Source: 66-474 sp964489055 (GTDB lineage Bacteria > Pseudomonadota > Gammaproteobacteria > Xanthomonadales > Rhodanobacteraceae). Taken from it: a DNA stretch of 64,000 nucleotides. Under the pieces are notes generated by a model that was not told the DNA's origin, ran no database searches, and saw only the letters and a program-made list of their open reading frames with translations. Shown piece by piece: positions 16,395-25,511 of this stretch (position 1 is the stretch's first letter; each line of letters opens with the position of its first letter). The stretch spans positions 62,001-126,000 of the forward strand of contig CAZAXF010000003.1 of the NCBI GenBank assembly GCA_964489055.1. Reading direction: 5' to 3'. Position numbers and translations under genes: made by a program.

Positions 16395-18575
16395 ATGCGC
16401 AGGCGCAAGAAGAAACGCAAGGTTGCCACCGCCACTTCGTCCGAAGTGGCGGTCGCCGACGCGTCCGGATTCGATACGCTGGCCGCCCAGCTCGCCACCT
16501 ACCTGCCACCGGAGCAGGTCGAATGGGTGCGCGGTGCGTACGCGGTCGGCGCGCATGCGCATGCCAGCCAGCGCCGCAAGAGCGGCGAGCCCTACATCAC
16601 CCATCCGCTGGCGGTCGCCTCGATCCTGGCCGGCCTGCGCCTGGATGCCGAAACCATCGTCGCGGCGATCCTGCACGACACCCTCGAGGACACCGGGCTC
16701 ACCCGGGTGCAGCTGGAGGCCAGCTTCGGCGAGACCGTGACCGAGCTCGTCGATGGGGTTACCAAGCTCGAACGCGTGGACTTTGCCAGCCGCCTGGAAG
16801 CCGACGCCGAAAGCTTCCGCAAGATGCTGCTGGCGATGGCACGCGACCTGCGCGTGATCCTGATCAAGCTGGCAGACCGGCTGCACAACATGCGCACGTT
16901 GTCGGCCATGGAGCACGGCGCGCGGCGCCGGATCGCGCGCGAAACCCTGGAGATCTACGCCCCCATCGCCGGCCGGCTGGGCATGAATGCGATCCGCGGG
17001 GAGCTCCAGGACCTGGGTTTCCGCAGCCTGTATCCCGACCGCTACAAGATCATCGCCTCGCGCATCCAGCGCACCGTTGGCAGCCGCCGCGAGTCGATGG
17101 AACAGATCGAGCGCGCGCTGGCCGAGCGCCTGGAGTCCGATGGAATCCCGGTGCGCATCATCAGCCGCATCAAGGCGCCCTACAGCATCTGGTCCAAGAT
17201 GAAGAACGAGCACAAGACCTTCGACGAGGTCATGGATGTTTACGGCTTCCGTCTGGTGACGGACACGGTCGCGCATTGCTACCAGGCGCTCGGTTCGGTG
17301 CACTCGCTGTTCAAGCCCGTGGACAAGCGTTTCAAGGACTTCATCGCCATTCCCAAGGCCAACGGTTACCAGTCGCTGCACACCGTGCTGTTCGGGCCGT
17401 TCGGTGCGCCGATCGAGATCCAGATCCGCACCGAGGACATGAACACCATCGCCGAGCGCGGGGTGGCCGCGCACTGGTCGTACAAGATGGACGCCCCACC
17501 GCCCAACAGCGCACAGTCACGCGCCCGCGCCTGGGTATCCACGCTTGCGGACAACCAGGCGGCGACCGCGTCGTCACTGGAATTCATCGAGAACGTCAAG
17601 GTCGACCTGTTCCCCGACGAGGTCTACCTGTTCACGCCCGCCGGTGACATCCATGCCCTGCCCAAGAACGCGACCGCGCTGGATTTCGCCTTCGCCGTTC
17701 ACACCGACGTCGGCATGCACGCGGTGGCCGCGCGCATCGACGGCAAGCTGTCGTCGCTGCGCGCGCAGCCCGAATCGGGACAGAGCGTCGAGGTGATCAC
17801 CGCGCCTTCGGCCACACCGAATCCGCAGTGGCTGGACTTTGCCGTGACCGGCAAGGCGCGCGCGGCGATCCGCCAGTACCTGAAACACCTGCAGCACGAG
17901 GACGCGATCGATTTCGGCCACCGGATGCTGGAGAGCGCCCTGGATGCGCGCGGTTCCAGCCTCGACGCGATCGCGCCCGAGGCGCTCGAGCGTTTCCTGG
18001 CCGACAACAACCTGCGCCGGCTGGAAGACCTGCTCTCTGACATCGCGCTCGGCAACCGCATGCCGGACCAGACCGCGGCGCGCCTGACCAGCTTGGCCGG
18101 CAACGTCCCGGGTACCGCCCAGCACCGCACGGAAAAGATCCTGATCAGCGGCGCCGAGCGCGGCATCCTGAGCTTCGGCAACTGCTGTCATCCGGTACCC
18201 GGCGACGACATCGTGGGCTACCTGTCACCGGGGCGCGGCATCGTGGTGCATCGCGTCGAATGTCCCAACGTCGTCGAACTTGCCAGGCAGCCGGAACGGC
18301 GGGTCGAGATCGGGTGGGACAAGCAGGTGCAGGGCGACTACCGCGTCGAACTGCGGGTGGAAGTGGTCAATCGCCCCGGCGTGCTGGCAACGATTTCCGC
18401 CGCGATCGCCGAAGCCGCTTCCAACATCGAGGACGTGAAGTACATGGAGCGGGGCATCCAGGCAGCCACGCTGATGTTCGCGATCGAGGTGAAAAGCCGC
18501 AAGCACTTGGCCGACGTGATGCGCCGCGTACGCAACACCAAGGTCACGAATGGCGTGTACCGGTATCCGTTGTGA
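16395..18575 (+). CDS. spoT: Bifunctional (p)ppGpp synthetase/hydrolase
   Basis: A 726-residue RelA/SpoT protein. In order: hydrolase HD domain with intact HDTLEDTG near residue 95 and KLADRLHNMRTL; synthetase domain with RIKAPYSIWSKM, DVYGFRLVTD and GYQSLHTVL; TGS domain (DEVYLFTPAGDIHALP) near 410; zinc-finger-like helical region with GNCCHPVPGDDI; and a C-terminal ACT domain (LRVEVVNRPGVLATIS). The intact HD residues make it hydrolysis-competent, so SpoT rather than RelA. It balances stringent-response nucleotides in response to starvation. rpoZ lies upstream and ridA-recG downstream, as in other Xanthomonadales. Confidence 0.96.
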   Translation: MRRRKKKRKVATATSSEVAVADASGFDTLAAQLATYLPPEQVEWVRGAYAVGAHAHASQRRKSGEPYITHPLAVASILAGLRLDAETIVAAILHDTLEDTGLTRVQLEASFGETVTELVDGVTKLERVDFASRLEADAESFRKMLLAMARDLRVILIKLADRLHNMRTLSAMEHGARRRIARETLEIYAPIAGRLGMNAIRGELQDLGFRSLYPDRYKIIASRIQRTVGSRRESMEQIERALAERLESDGIPVRIISRIKAPYSIWSKMKNEHKTFDEVMDVYGFRLVTDTVAHCYQALGSVHSLFKPVDKRFKDFIAIPKANGYQSLHTVLFGPFGAPIEIQIRTEDMNTIAERGVAAHWSYKMDAPPPNSAQSRARAWVSTLADNQAATASSLEFIENVKVDLFPDEVYLFTPAGDIHALPKNATALDFAFAVHTDVGMHAVAARIDGKLSSLRAQPESGQSVEVITAPSATPNPQWLDFAVTGKARAAIRQYLKHLQHEDAIDFGHRMLESALDARGSSLDAIAPEALERFLADNNLRRLEDLLSDIALGNRMPDQTAARLTSLAGNVPGTAQHRTEKILISGAERGILSFGNCCHPVPGDDIVGYLSPGRGIVVHRVECPNVVELARQPERRVEIGWDKQVQGDYRVELRVEVVNRPGVLATISAAIAEAASNIEDVKYMERGIQAATLMFAIEVKSRKHLADVMRRVRNTKVTNGVYRYPL

Positions 18576-18914
18576 TTTCCGGGACTCGGGACTCGGGACT
18601 CGGGACTCGGGAAAAGCGCAAGCCGGCGCAAACAACGCCCCCCCTCCCCCAACGGCTTCACTGTTGGGGGAGGGGGTCGGGGTGAGGGGCCGACGCAGGG
18701 GCGACGCCCGCTGGCGCGGGCTCGGATCGAGAGGCGACGCCCGCTGCGCGGGCTCAGGGGACAAGGCGACGCCCGGTCTTCCCCTCTTTCCCCTCTTCCT
18801 CTCTTCGTCTCTTCCTCTAGTCCCTCACCACTCGTCCTTCACCCCTCGTCCTTCACCCCTCGTCCCTCACCCCGCGCCTCACCGCTATCCTGTGCACTTC
18901 GCTGCGCACCACCG
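18576..18914. repeat. Repeat-filled gap between spoT and ridA
   Basis: No gene. It holds four GGGACTC units at 18580-18611; a perfect 13-bp hairpin at 18641-18675 (CCCCTCCCCCAAC, 9-base loop, complement) that could end spoT transcription; three inverted copies of the GACGCCCGC...GCGGGC hairpin unit at about 18695-18775; and a pyrimidine-rich low-complexity tract at 18781-18880. Confidence 0.8.
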
Positions 18915-18926
18915 ATGGAGTCCGCC

Positions 18927-19313
18927 ATGCCTCGCACCCCCATCCATTCCGACGCCGCGCCGCGCGCCATCGGTCCGTATTCGCAGGCCGTGCGCGCCGG
19001 CAACACGTTGTACCTGTCCGGGCAGATTCCGCTCGATCCGGCCAGCGGCGAGCTTGTCGCCGGTGACGTCGGCGCGCAGGCGACGCGGGTGTTCGAAAAC
19101 CTGAAAGCCGTACTGGCCGCGGGCGGCGCCAGCTTGGACGACGTGGTGCGCGTGGCGATCTACATGACCGACCTCGGAAACTTCGGCGCGGTCAACGACG
19201 TGATGAAGCAATACTTCAGCGAACCGTATCCGGCGCGCTCGACCATCGGCGTCGCTGCGTTGCCCAAGGGCGTGGCGGTGGAAGTGGACGTGATCGCGGT
19301 GACCGGCGGCTGA
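18927..19313 (+). CDS. ridA: RidA family reactive enamine/imine deaminase
   Basis: A 128-residue YjgF/YER057c/UK114 protein that hydrolyses reactive enamine/imine intermediates of amino-acid metabolism. Family motifs: IGPYSQAVRAGNTLYLSGQIPLD, the catalytic-site region RVAIYMTDLGNFGAVNDV and the C-terminal ARSTIGVAALPKGVAVEVD with the substrate-carboxylate Arg. The start at MPRTPIHSD is chosen because GGAG lies six bases upstream; an ATG four codons earlier overlaps that ribosome-binding site. Confidence 0.93.
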   Translation: MPRTPIHSDAAPRAIGPYSQAVRAGNTLYLSGQIPLDPASGELVAGDVGAQATRVFENLKAVLAAGGASLDDVVRVAIYMTDLGNFGAVNDVMKQYFSEPYPARSTIGVAALPKGVAVEVDVIAVTGG

Positions 19314-19321
19314 CCTGTGGT

Positions 19322-19888
19322 TCAACGCATGTGCAGGAACAGGAGGCTGGTGTAGGTCGCCATGGTCAGCAGTGCCAGCACGGCGACGGTCGCCTGCACA
19401 GCGACTCGCCTGGAAAGGAAGCCCGGCACGGCGATGACCAGGAACACCAGGCGAAAACCGGTATCCACGCCCAGCTCGGGCGGATGACCGGTGAGCAGGC
19501 GCTCCTGCAGGAAGCTGGCCAGCGGCACCAGCGCGAGGCATGCGTAGAACGGCTTTCGGTGCGCGATGAACTCGCGCGCCAGTTCCCGTCCGGTCAGGTG
19601 CAGGTCGTCGGGCAGCAGCAGGTAGGCCAGCAGGTACATCAGCACCGGCAGGATCATGAACGCCGCGTAGGAGAAGAACGTCCACTCCGACACGTAGCGC
19701 CACTCGTAGGAGACCCACCAGATCTGCAGGTTCGCCAGCAGCAGCGTGGCGATGATCACGAAGATCCACCACGCCGGTGCCAGTGCGCGTCCGTCGCGCA
19801 CCAGCCGCGCCAGGCCGGCCAGCAACTGGGTCACGGCAAGGCCCAGGATGATCGAAAGCAGCACCGTGATGTATTCGAATTCGCTCAT
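19322..19888 (-). CDS. Integral membrane protein of unknown function
   Basis: A 188-residue protein with six to seven hydrophobic segments (for example TVLLSIILGLAVTQLLAGLA, WIFVIIATLLLANLQIWWV, FFSYAAFMILPVLMYLLAYLLL) and short polar loops. There is no signal-peptide cleavage site and no recognisable transporter or enzyme motif. It converges on ridA and its start faces recG. I do not recognise a function. Confidence 0.75.
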   Translation of the reverse strand: MSEFEYITVLLSIILGLAVTQLLAGLARLVRDGRALAPAWWIFVIIATLLLANLQIWWVSYEWRYVSEWTFFSYAAFMILPVLMYLLAYLLLPDDLHLTGRELAREFIAHRKPFYACLALVPLASFLQERLLTGHPPELGVDTGFRLVFLVIAVPGFLSRRVAVQATVAVLALLTMATYTSLLFLHMR

Positions 19889-19962
19889 CGGACACACCGG
19901 ACACGGGATGGGGCATGGTACCGGCGCACGTGGCACCGGGATCATCGGCTAATCTTGCGCGC

Positions 19963-22068
19963 GTGACCTCGCGCGCCGCTGCCACCGCGAAAAGCCATTC
20001 CGACCCCGGCCTCGCGCCGGTCACCACGCTGCCCGGCGTCGGTCCGGCGCTGGCCGTGACGCTGCAAAGGCTTGGCGTCGAGCGGGTGCAAGATCTCTGG
20101 TTCCACCTGCCGCTGCGCTACGAGGATCGCACCCGCATCACGCCGATCCGCGATCTCGTGGCTGGTGAATCGGCGCAGGTCGAGGGCGTGGTCGAGGCGG
20201 TCGAGACCGGCTTTCGCTACCGCCCGCAGTTGCGCGTGGCCATCACCGATGCCTCGCGCGCCACGCTGGTGCTGCGCTTCTTCCACTTCCGCGGCCAGCA
20301 GGCCCGCCAGTTCACGCCCGGCACGCGCCTTCGCTGTTTCGGCGCGGTCCGCCACGGCCAGCATGGCTTCGAGATGGTGCACCCGCAGTACAAGCTGCTG
20401 CGCGGCGAGGTGCCGGTGGAGGCGACACTGACGCCGGTGTATCCGGTCACCGAAGGCCTGGGCCAGCAGCGCCTGCGCGGCCTGATCGACAAGGCACTGT
20501 CGCACCTGCCGGACGCGGCGGCGCTGGAACTGGTGCCGACCGGACTGCTGGAACCGCTGGGCCTGATGCCGCTGCGCGAGGCGCTTGTCACCGTGCATCG
20601 CCCGTCGCCTGACGCTGACGTGGCGGCGTTGCTGGCGGGCAGCCATCCCGCGCAGCAGCGGCTCGCGTTCGAGGAACTGCTGGCCCACCACATCAGCCTG
20701 AAGCGCCTGCGCGCGCGGGTGCGCAGGCACCGCGCGCCACCGCTGTCAGCCGACCCGGCGTTGGAGAAGCGGTTTCTCGAAGCCTTGCCGTTCACGCTCA
20801 CCGGCGCGCAGCAGCGCGTGGCTGCCGAAGTCGGGCGCGATCTTGCAAAGCGCGTGCCGATGCTGCGCCTGGTGCAGGGCGACGTCGGCTCGGGCAAGAC
20901 CGTGATTGCGGCGCTGGCGGCGCTGCGCGCGATCGCGAATGGCTGCCAGGCCGCGCTGATGGCGCCCACCGAGCTTCTCGCCGAGCAGCACCTGCGCAGT
21001 TTCCGCGAGTGGTTCGAACCGCTCGACATCGATGTGGTGTGGCTGGCGGGCAAGGTGACCGGACGCGCGCGCAGTGCCGCGCTGGCGAAACTCGCGGACG
21101 GCGCGCCGGTCGTGGTCGGCACCCACGCGCTGATGCAGGAAGGCGTCGCGTTCGCGCGCCTCGGACTTGCGATCGTCGATGAGCAGCACCGCTTCGGGGT
21201 GCAGCAGCGCATGGATCTGCGCAACAAGGGCGCATCGCGCGGCGAAGTGCCGCACCAGCTGGTGCTGACCGCGACCCCGATTCCGCGCACCCTGGCGATG
21301 AGCGCCTATGCGGACCTGGACGTATCCACGCTGGATGAATTGCCGCCCGGGCGCACGCCGGTCCGGACCGTGGCCATCGCCAACACCCGCCGCGACGAGG
21401 TGATCGAGCGCATCCGTGCCGCCTGCAGCGAGGGTCGGCAGGTGTACTGGGTGTGCACGCTGATAGAAGACAGCGAACAGCTCCAGGCGCAGGCCGCCGA
21501 GGTCGCGCACGCGCAGTTGTGCAAGGCCCTGCCTGGAATCGCCGTGGGCCTGGTGCATGGCCGCATGAAATCGAAGGACAAGCAGGCGGCGATGGATGCG
21601 TTCAAGGACGGCGGGACCGCGCTGCTGGTCGCGACCACCGTGATCGAGGTGGGCGTGGATGTGCCCAACGCCAGCCTGATGGTGATCGAGAACGCCGAGC
21701 GCCTGGGCCTGGCCCAGTTGCACCAGTTGCGCGGCCGGGTGGGGCGCGGCGCGGCCGCCTCGACCTGCGTGCTGCTGTACCAGCCGCCGCTCTCGGCACT
21801 GGCAAAACAGCGCCTGGAAACCCTGCGCCGGACCAATGACGGCTTCGTGATCGCCGAGACCGACCTGCGCCTGCGCGGACCGGGCGAACTGCTGGGCACC
21901 CGCCAGACCGGCGAGATGGGCTTCCGCGTCGCCGACATCGTGCGTGATGCCTCCCTGATGCCGGCGGTGCAGCGGGTGGGTTCGACGCTGCTGCGCGCGC
22001 ACCCGAAACTGGCCCGGCGCCTGACGGAACGCTGGATCGGCGCCGCCTCGCGCTTTGCCGAGGCTTGA
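19963..22068 (+). CDS. recG: ATP-dependent DNA helicase RecG
   Basis: A 701-residue superfamily 2 helicase that regresses stalled replication forks and processes recombination intermediates. The N-terminal wedge/OB domain is visible in ITPIRDLVAGESAQVEG and LVLRFFHFRGQQ. The helicase motifs follow: Walker A GDVGSGKTVIA, DEQHRFG, TATPIPRT, then VATTVIEVGVDVPNA and QLRGRVGRG. A GTG at 19963 is taken as start because it gives the usual family length; the frame stays open to an ATG 16 codons earlier. TAATCT lies just upstream of the GTG and may be a -10 element, which would give a very short or absent leader. Confidence 0.95.
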   Translation: MTSRAAATAKSHSDPGLAPVTTLPGVGPALAVTLQRLGVERVQDLWFHLPLRYEDRTRITPIRDLVAGESAQVEGVVEAVETGFRYRPQLRVAITDASRATLVLRFFHFRGQQARQFTPGTRLRCFGAVRHGQHGFEMVHPQYKLLRGEVPVEATLTPVYPVTEGLGQQRLRGLIDKALSHLPDAAALELVPTGLLEPLGLMPLREALVTVHRPSPDADVAALLAGSHPAQQRLAFEELLAHHISLKRLRARVRRHRAPPLSADPALEKRFLEALPFTLTGAQQRVAAEVGRDLAKRVPMLRLVQGDVGSGKTVIAALAALRAIANGCQAALMAPTELLAEQHLRSFREWFEPLDIDVVWLAGKVTGRARSAALAKLADGAPVVVGTHALMQEGVAFARLGLAIVDEQHRFGVQQRMDLRNKGASRGEVPHQLVLTATPIPRTLAMSAYADLDVSTLDELPPGRTPVRTVAIANTRRDEVIERIRAACSEGRQVYWVCTLIEDSEQLQAQAAEVAHAQLCKALPGIAVGLVHGRMKSKDKQAAMDAFKDGGTALLVATTVIEVGVDVPNASLMVIENAERLGLAQLHQLRGRVGRGAAASTCVLLYQPPLSALAKQRLETLRRTNDGFVIAETDLRLRGPGELLGTRQTGEMGFRVADIVRDASLMPAVQRVGSTLLRAHPKLARRLTERWIGAASRFAEA

Positions 22069-22111
22069 GTGCAACAGCAGCGGATCGCCGCGTTGCCGCC
22101 GCATCCACGGC

Positions 22112-22141
22112 TTGCCGCAGCGACCGCGCCTGCGTTATGCT
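22112..22141 (+). promoter_or_regulatory. Putative promoter of rpmE2
   Basis: TTGCCG (22112-22117), 18-base spacer and TATGCT (22136-22141), ending about 40 bases upstream of the L31 start codon. Placement and sequence fit a sigma70 promoter. Confidence 0.5.
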
Positions 22142-22181
22142 AGCCGGCTTGCATGAATCGCGTGACCTGCAGGTACACACC

Positions 22182-22430
22182 ATGAAAGCCAACACCCACC
22201 CCGACTACCACCCGGTGGTTTTCCAGGATTCGGCGTCCGATTTCGCGTTCCTGACGCGCTCGACGATGACCAGTGGCGAAACCATCCAGTGGGAAGACGG
22301 CAACGAATACCCGCTGGTCAAGATCGACATTTCTTCGGCCTCGCACCCGTTCTACACCGGCAAGCAGAAGGTGATGGACACCGGCGGGCGCATCGACAAG
22401 TTCAAGCGCCGTTACGCCGCGAAGAAATGA
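22182..22430 (+). CDS. rpmE2: Ribosomal protein L31, type B (zinc-independent)
   Basis: An 82-residue L31 paralogue of type B: MKANTHPDYHPVVFQD, ending GGRIDKFKRRYAAKK. It lacks the CxxC zinc ligands of type A L31, which marks it as the C-minus form usually induced under zinc limitation. It sits on the 50S central protuberance. No Zur-like operator was recognised upstream. A strong terminator lies 115 bases downstream. Confidence 0.94.
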   Translation: MKANTHPDYHPVVFQDSASDFAFLTRSTMTSGETIQWEDGNEYPLVKIDISSASHPFYTGKQKVMDTGGRIDKFKRRYAAKK

Positions 22431-22544
22431 CCTCGGCGCCCGCGGCGAAGCGGGTGCGACGATCCGGCCATTCGCGGTCATTGCCCGCACCCGGCGGCAA
22501 TCGTTGCCGGTGGCATGCCCGAGCACCGCGCGACGGGTGAATCC

Positions 22545-22576
22545 AACGCCCTCCATGCACCTGCGTGGAGGGCGTT
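22545..22576 (+). terminator. Rho-independent terminator upstream of gltA
   Basis: A perfect 11-bp stem (AACGCCCTCCA / TGGAGGGCGTT) with a 10-base loop, followed by TT. It probably ends the rpmE2 transcript; the gltA promoter lies beyond it. Confidence 0.75.
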
Positions 22577-22711
22577 TTCGTTGGCGTTTGCGGCGTCCGG
22601 ACACCGCCAACCGATGCCGTCATACCTGCGTACGCGGGCGTATCGTGCGATAATTGCGCGGTTAGATCCCGCGGCCATCTGTCGGTCGTGACGTACCCAA
22701 GGAGTTCACCC

Positions 22712-23998
<1,287 letters not shown>

Positions 23999-24040
23999 GG
24001 CGAAGAGGCGGGAAGAGGGGACGAGGGGCATCGTCTCTTC

Positions 24041-24380
24041 ACCTGAGCCCGCGCAGCGGGCGTCCCCTCTTCGCCTAAGCCCGCGCCAGCGGGCGTCCCC
24101 TCTTCGCCTGAGCCCGCGCAGCGGGCGTCCCCTCTTCGCCTGAGCCCGCGCAGCGGGCGTCCCCTCTTCGCCTNNNNNNNNNNNNNNNNNNNNNNNNNNN
24201 NNNNNNNNNNNNNNNNNNNNNNNNNNNNNNNNNNNNNNNNNNNNNNNNNNNNNNNNNNNNNNNNNNNNNNNNNCTTCGCCTGAGCCCGCGCCAGCGGGCG
24301 TCCCCTCTTCGCCTGAGCCCGCGCCAGCGGGCGTCCCCTCTTCGCCTGAGCCCGCGCCAGCGGGCGTCGTCTCTTCGCCT
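24041..24380. repeat. Tandem hairpin-repeat array 1 (about 32-bp unit)
   Basis: Seven visible copies, four before and three after the N run, of a unit with the core hairpin GCCCGCG(C)CAGCGGGC followed by GTCCCCTCTTCGCCTGA. Both the hairpin and the spacer are conserved between copies, so this is a tandem repeat and not a CRISPR. The last unit runs into the stop codon of the hypothetical gene at 24380. Array 2 at 25169-25489 is the same family. Confidence 0.9.
24174..24273. other. Assembly gap (100 N)
   Basis: Exactly 100 N, a conventional gap of unknown length, placed inside tandem array 1. The true copy number of the repeat is therefore unknown. Confidence 0.99.
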
Positions 24381-25015
24381 CAGCCCCCTTCCGCAAGCAT
24401 CGCATCCACGACCGCCAGCGACGCGCGTCGCTGCGGGCGTTCGTCGACGCGGTCCAGGGGAGCCTGGCGCAGGACGTCCAGCGGGAACACGGTGAGATCC
24501 ATCGCCATGCCGTCGGCGTCGAAGCGCAACACCGGAAATTCCGCGCTGCGCTGACGGTCGAGCCGGTAGGTGCGTGCGCGCGTCTGGAAGTCGATGCCGT
24601 GGTCGCGAAGGAAACCGGTCACCGCCTCCGGCACGTCGTCGAACACGTGCAGGCTTACCGGTGAGTGGGTGTCGGCGGTCCCGTCCAGCACCGCGCCCAC
24701 CAGGCGCGGCTGGAAACGCGCCAGGAACCGCATCGCAGCCTGCGCGGCCTCGCGGCGCGTGCGCAACGCGCGTGGTTGTTCGTCGGCACGGAACAGCCGC
24801 TGGTGCTCGCGCAACGCCCGCTCGATTTCGCGATTGCGCGGCAGGTAGCCCTCGTCGCGCACGCCGATGCGCTCGGCGGCCTTGCGCTTGGCCATCCGGA
24901 AATCGCCGATGCCGTGCTCGCTCATCAGCCGCGCGGCTTCGAGCGCAACCCGGCGGCGCAACTGGTGAGAACGGCCTTCGGCGTGGAGGCGATGGAATGC
25001 AGCGGTCTTGCGCAT
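24380..25015 (-). CDS. Conserved hypothetical protein flanked by repeat arrays
   Basis: A 211-residue soluble protein, very rich in Arg and Ala. The N-terminal half is helical and basic (RMAKRKAAERIG, EIERALREHQRLF), and the C-terminal half is mixed alpha/beta (VSLHVFDDVPEAVTGFLRDHGIDF, FPVLRFDADGMAMDLTVFPLDV). The second half has the feel of a nucleotidyltransferase-type fold, but no catalytic pair is clear and I do not assign a function. It is an isolated gene: array 1 touches its stop and array 2 begins about 150 bases before its start. The start is taken at MRKTAAF; an ATG 14 codons earlier is possible. Confidence 0.7.
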   Translation of the reverse strand: MRKTAAFHRLHAEGRSHQLRRRVALEAARLMSEHGIGDFRMAKRKAAERIGVRDEGYLPRNREIERALREHQRLFRADEQPRALRTRREAAQAAMRFLARFQPRLVGAVLDGTADTHSPVSLHVFDDVPEAVTGFLRDHGIDFQTRARTYRLDRQRSAEFPVLRFDADGMAMDLTVFPLDVLRQAPLDRVDERPQRRASLAVVDAMLAEGG

Positions 25016-25168
25016 CGTGTCAGCTCCCTCGTGGCCGCGTCGGGCCGAGTCTCGCAAATGCGGGCGGAAAGAGCAAAGGTGGTGGTGGACGAGGGACGAG
25101 GGATGAGGGATGAGGGGCGAGGGAAGAGGGGACGAGGGGAAGAGGGGAAGAGGGGCGCCGCCGCTTTC
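25016..25168. other. Leader and purine-rich tract upstream of the hypothetical gene
   Basis: About 70 bases of normal-looking leader, then a low-complexity GAGGGACGAGGG-type purine tract (about 25085-25155) leading into array 2. No gene is seen. Confidence 0.6.
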
Positions 25169-25489
25169 ACCTGAGCCCGCGCAGCGGGCGTCCCCTCTTC
25201 ATCTGAGCCCGCGCCAGCGGGCGTCCCTTCTTCATCTGAGCCCGCACAGCGGGCGTCCCCTCTTCATCTGAGCCCGCGCAGCGGGCGTCTTCTCTTCACC
25301 TGAGCCCGCACAGCGGGCGTCCCCTCTTCATCTGAGCCCGCACAGCGGGCATCCCCTCTTCATCTGAGCCCGCACAGCGGGCGTCCCCTCTTCATCTGAG
25401 CCCGCACAGCGGGTGTCTTCTCTTCACCTGAGCCCGCGCAGCGGGCGTCCCCTCTTCATCTCAGCCCGCGCCAGCGGGCGTCCCCTCTT
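25169..25489. repeat. Tandem hairpin-repeat array 2 (about 32-bp unit)
   Basis: Ten copies of the CTGAGCCCGC(G/A)CAGCGGGC unit followed by GTCCCCTCTTCAT. Copies differ at a few positions (CCAG for CAG, TCTTCTCTTCAC for TCCCCTCTTCAT), so the array has diverged slightly. It ends about 20 bases before the mrcA stop and could act as a multi-hairpin terminator for the convergent side. Confidence 0.92.
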
Positions 25490-25511
25490 CGTCCCTTATC
25501 CCTCGTCCCGA

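Noticed and set aside
22565..22711. N-terminal extension of citrate synthase
   Set aside because: It would begin inside the terminator loop and lacks a ribosome-binding site; AAGGAG precedes the GTG at 22712.
25169..25489. CRISPR-like regular array
   Set aside because: The apparent spacers are as conserved as the repeats, the period is only 32 bases, and no cas gene is present. It is a tandem hairpin repeat.
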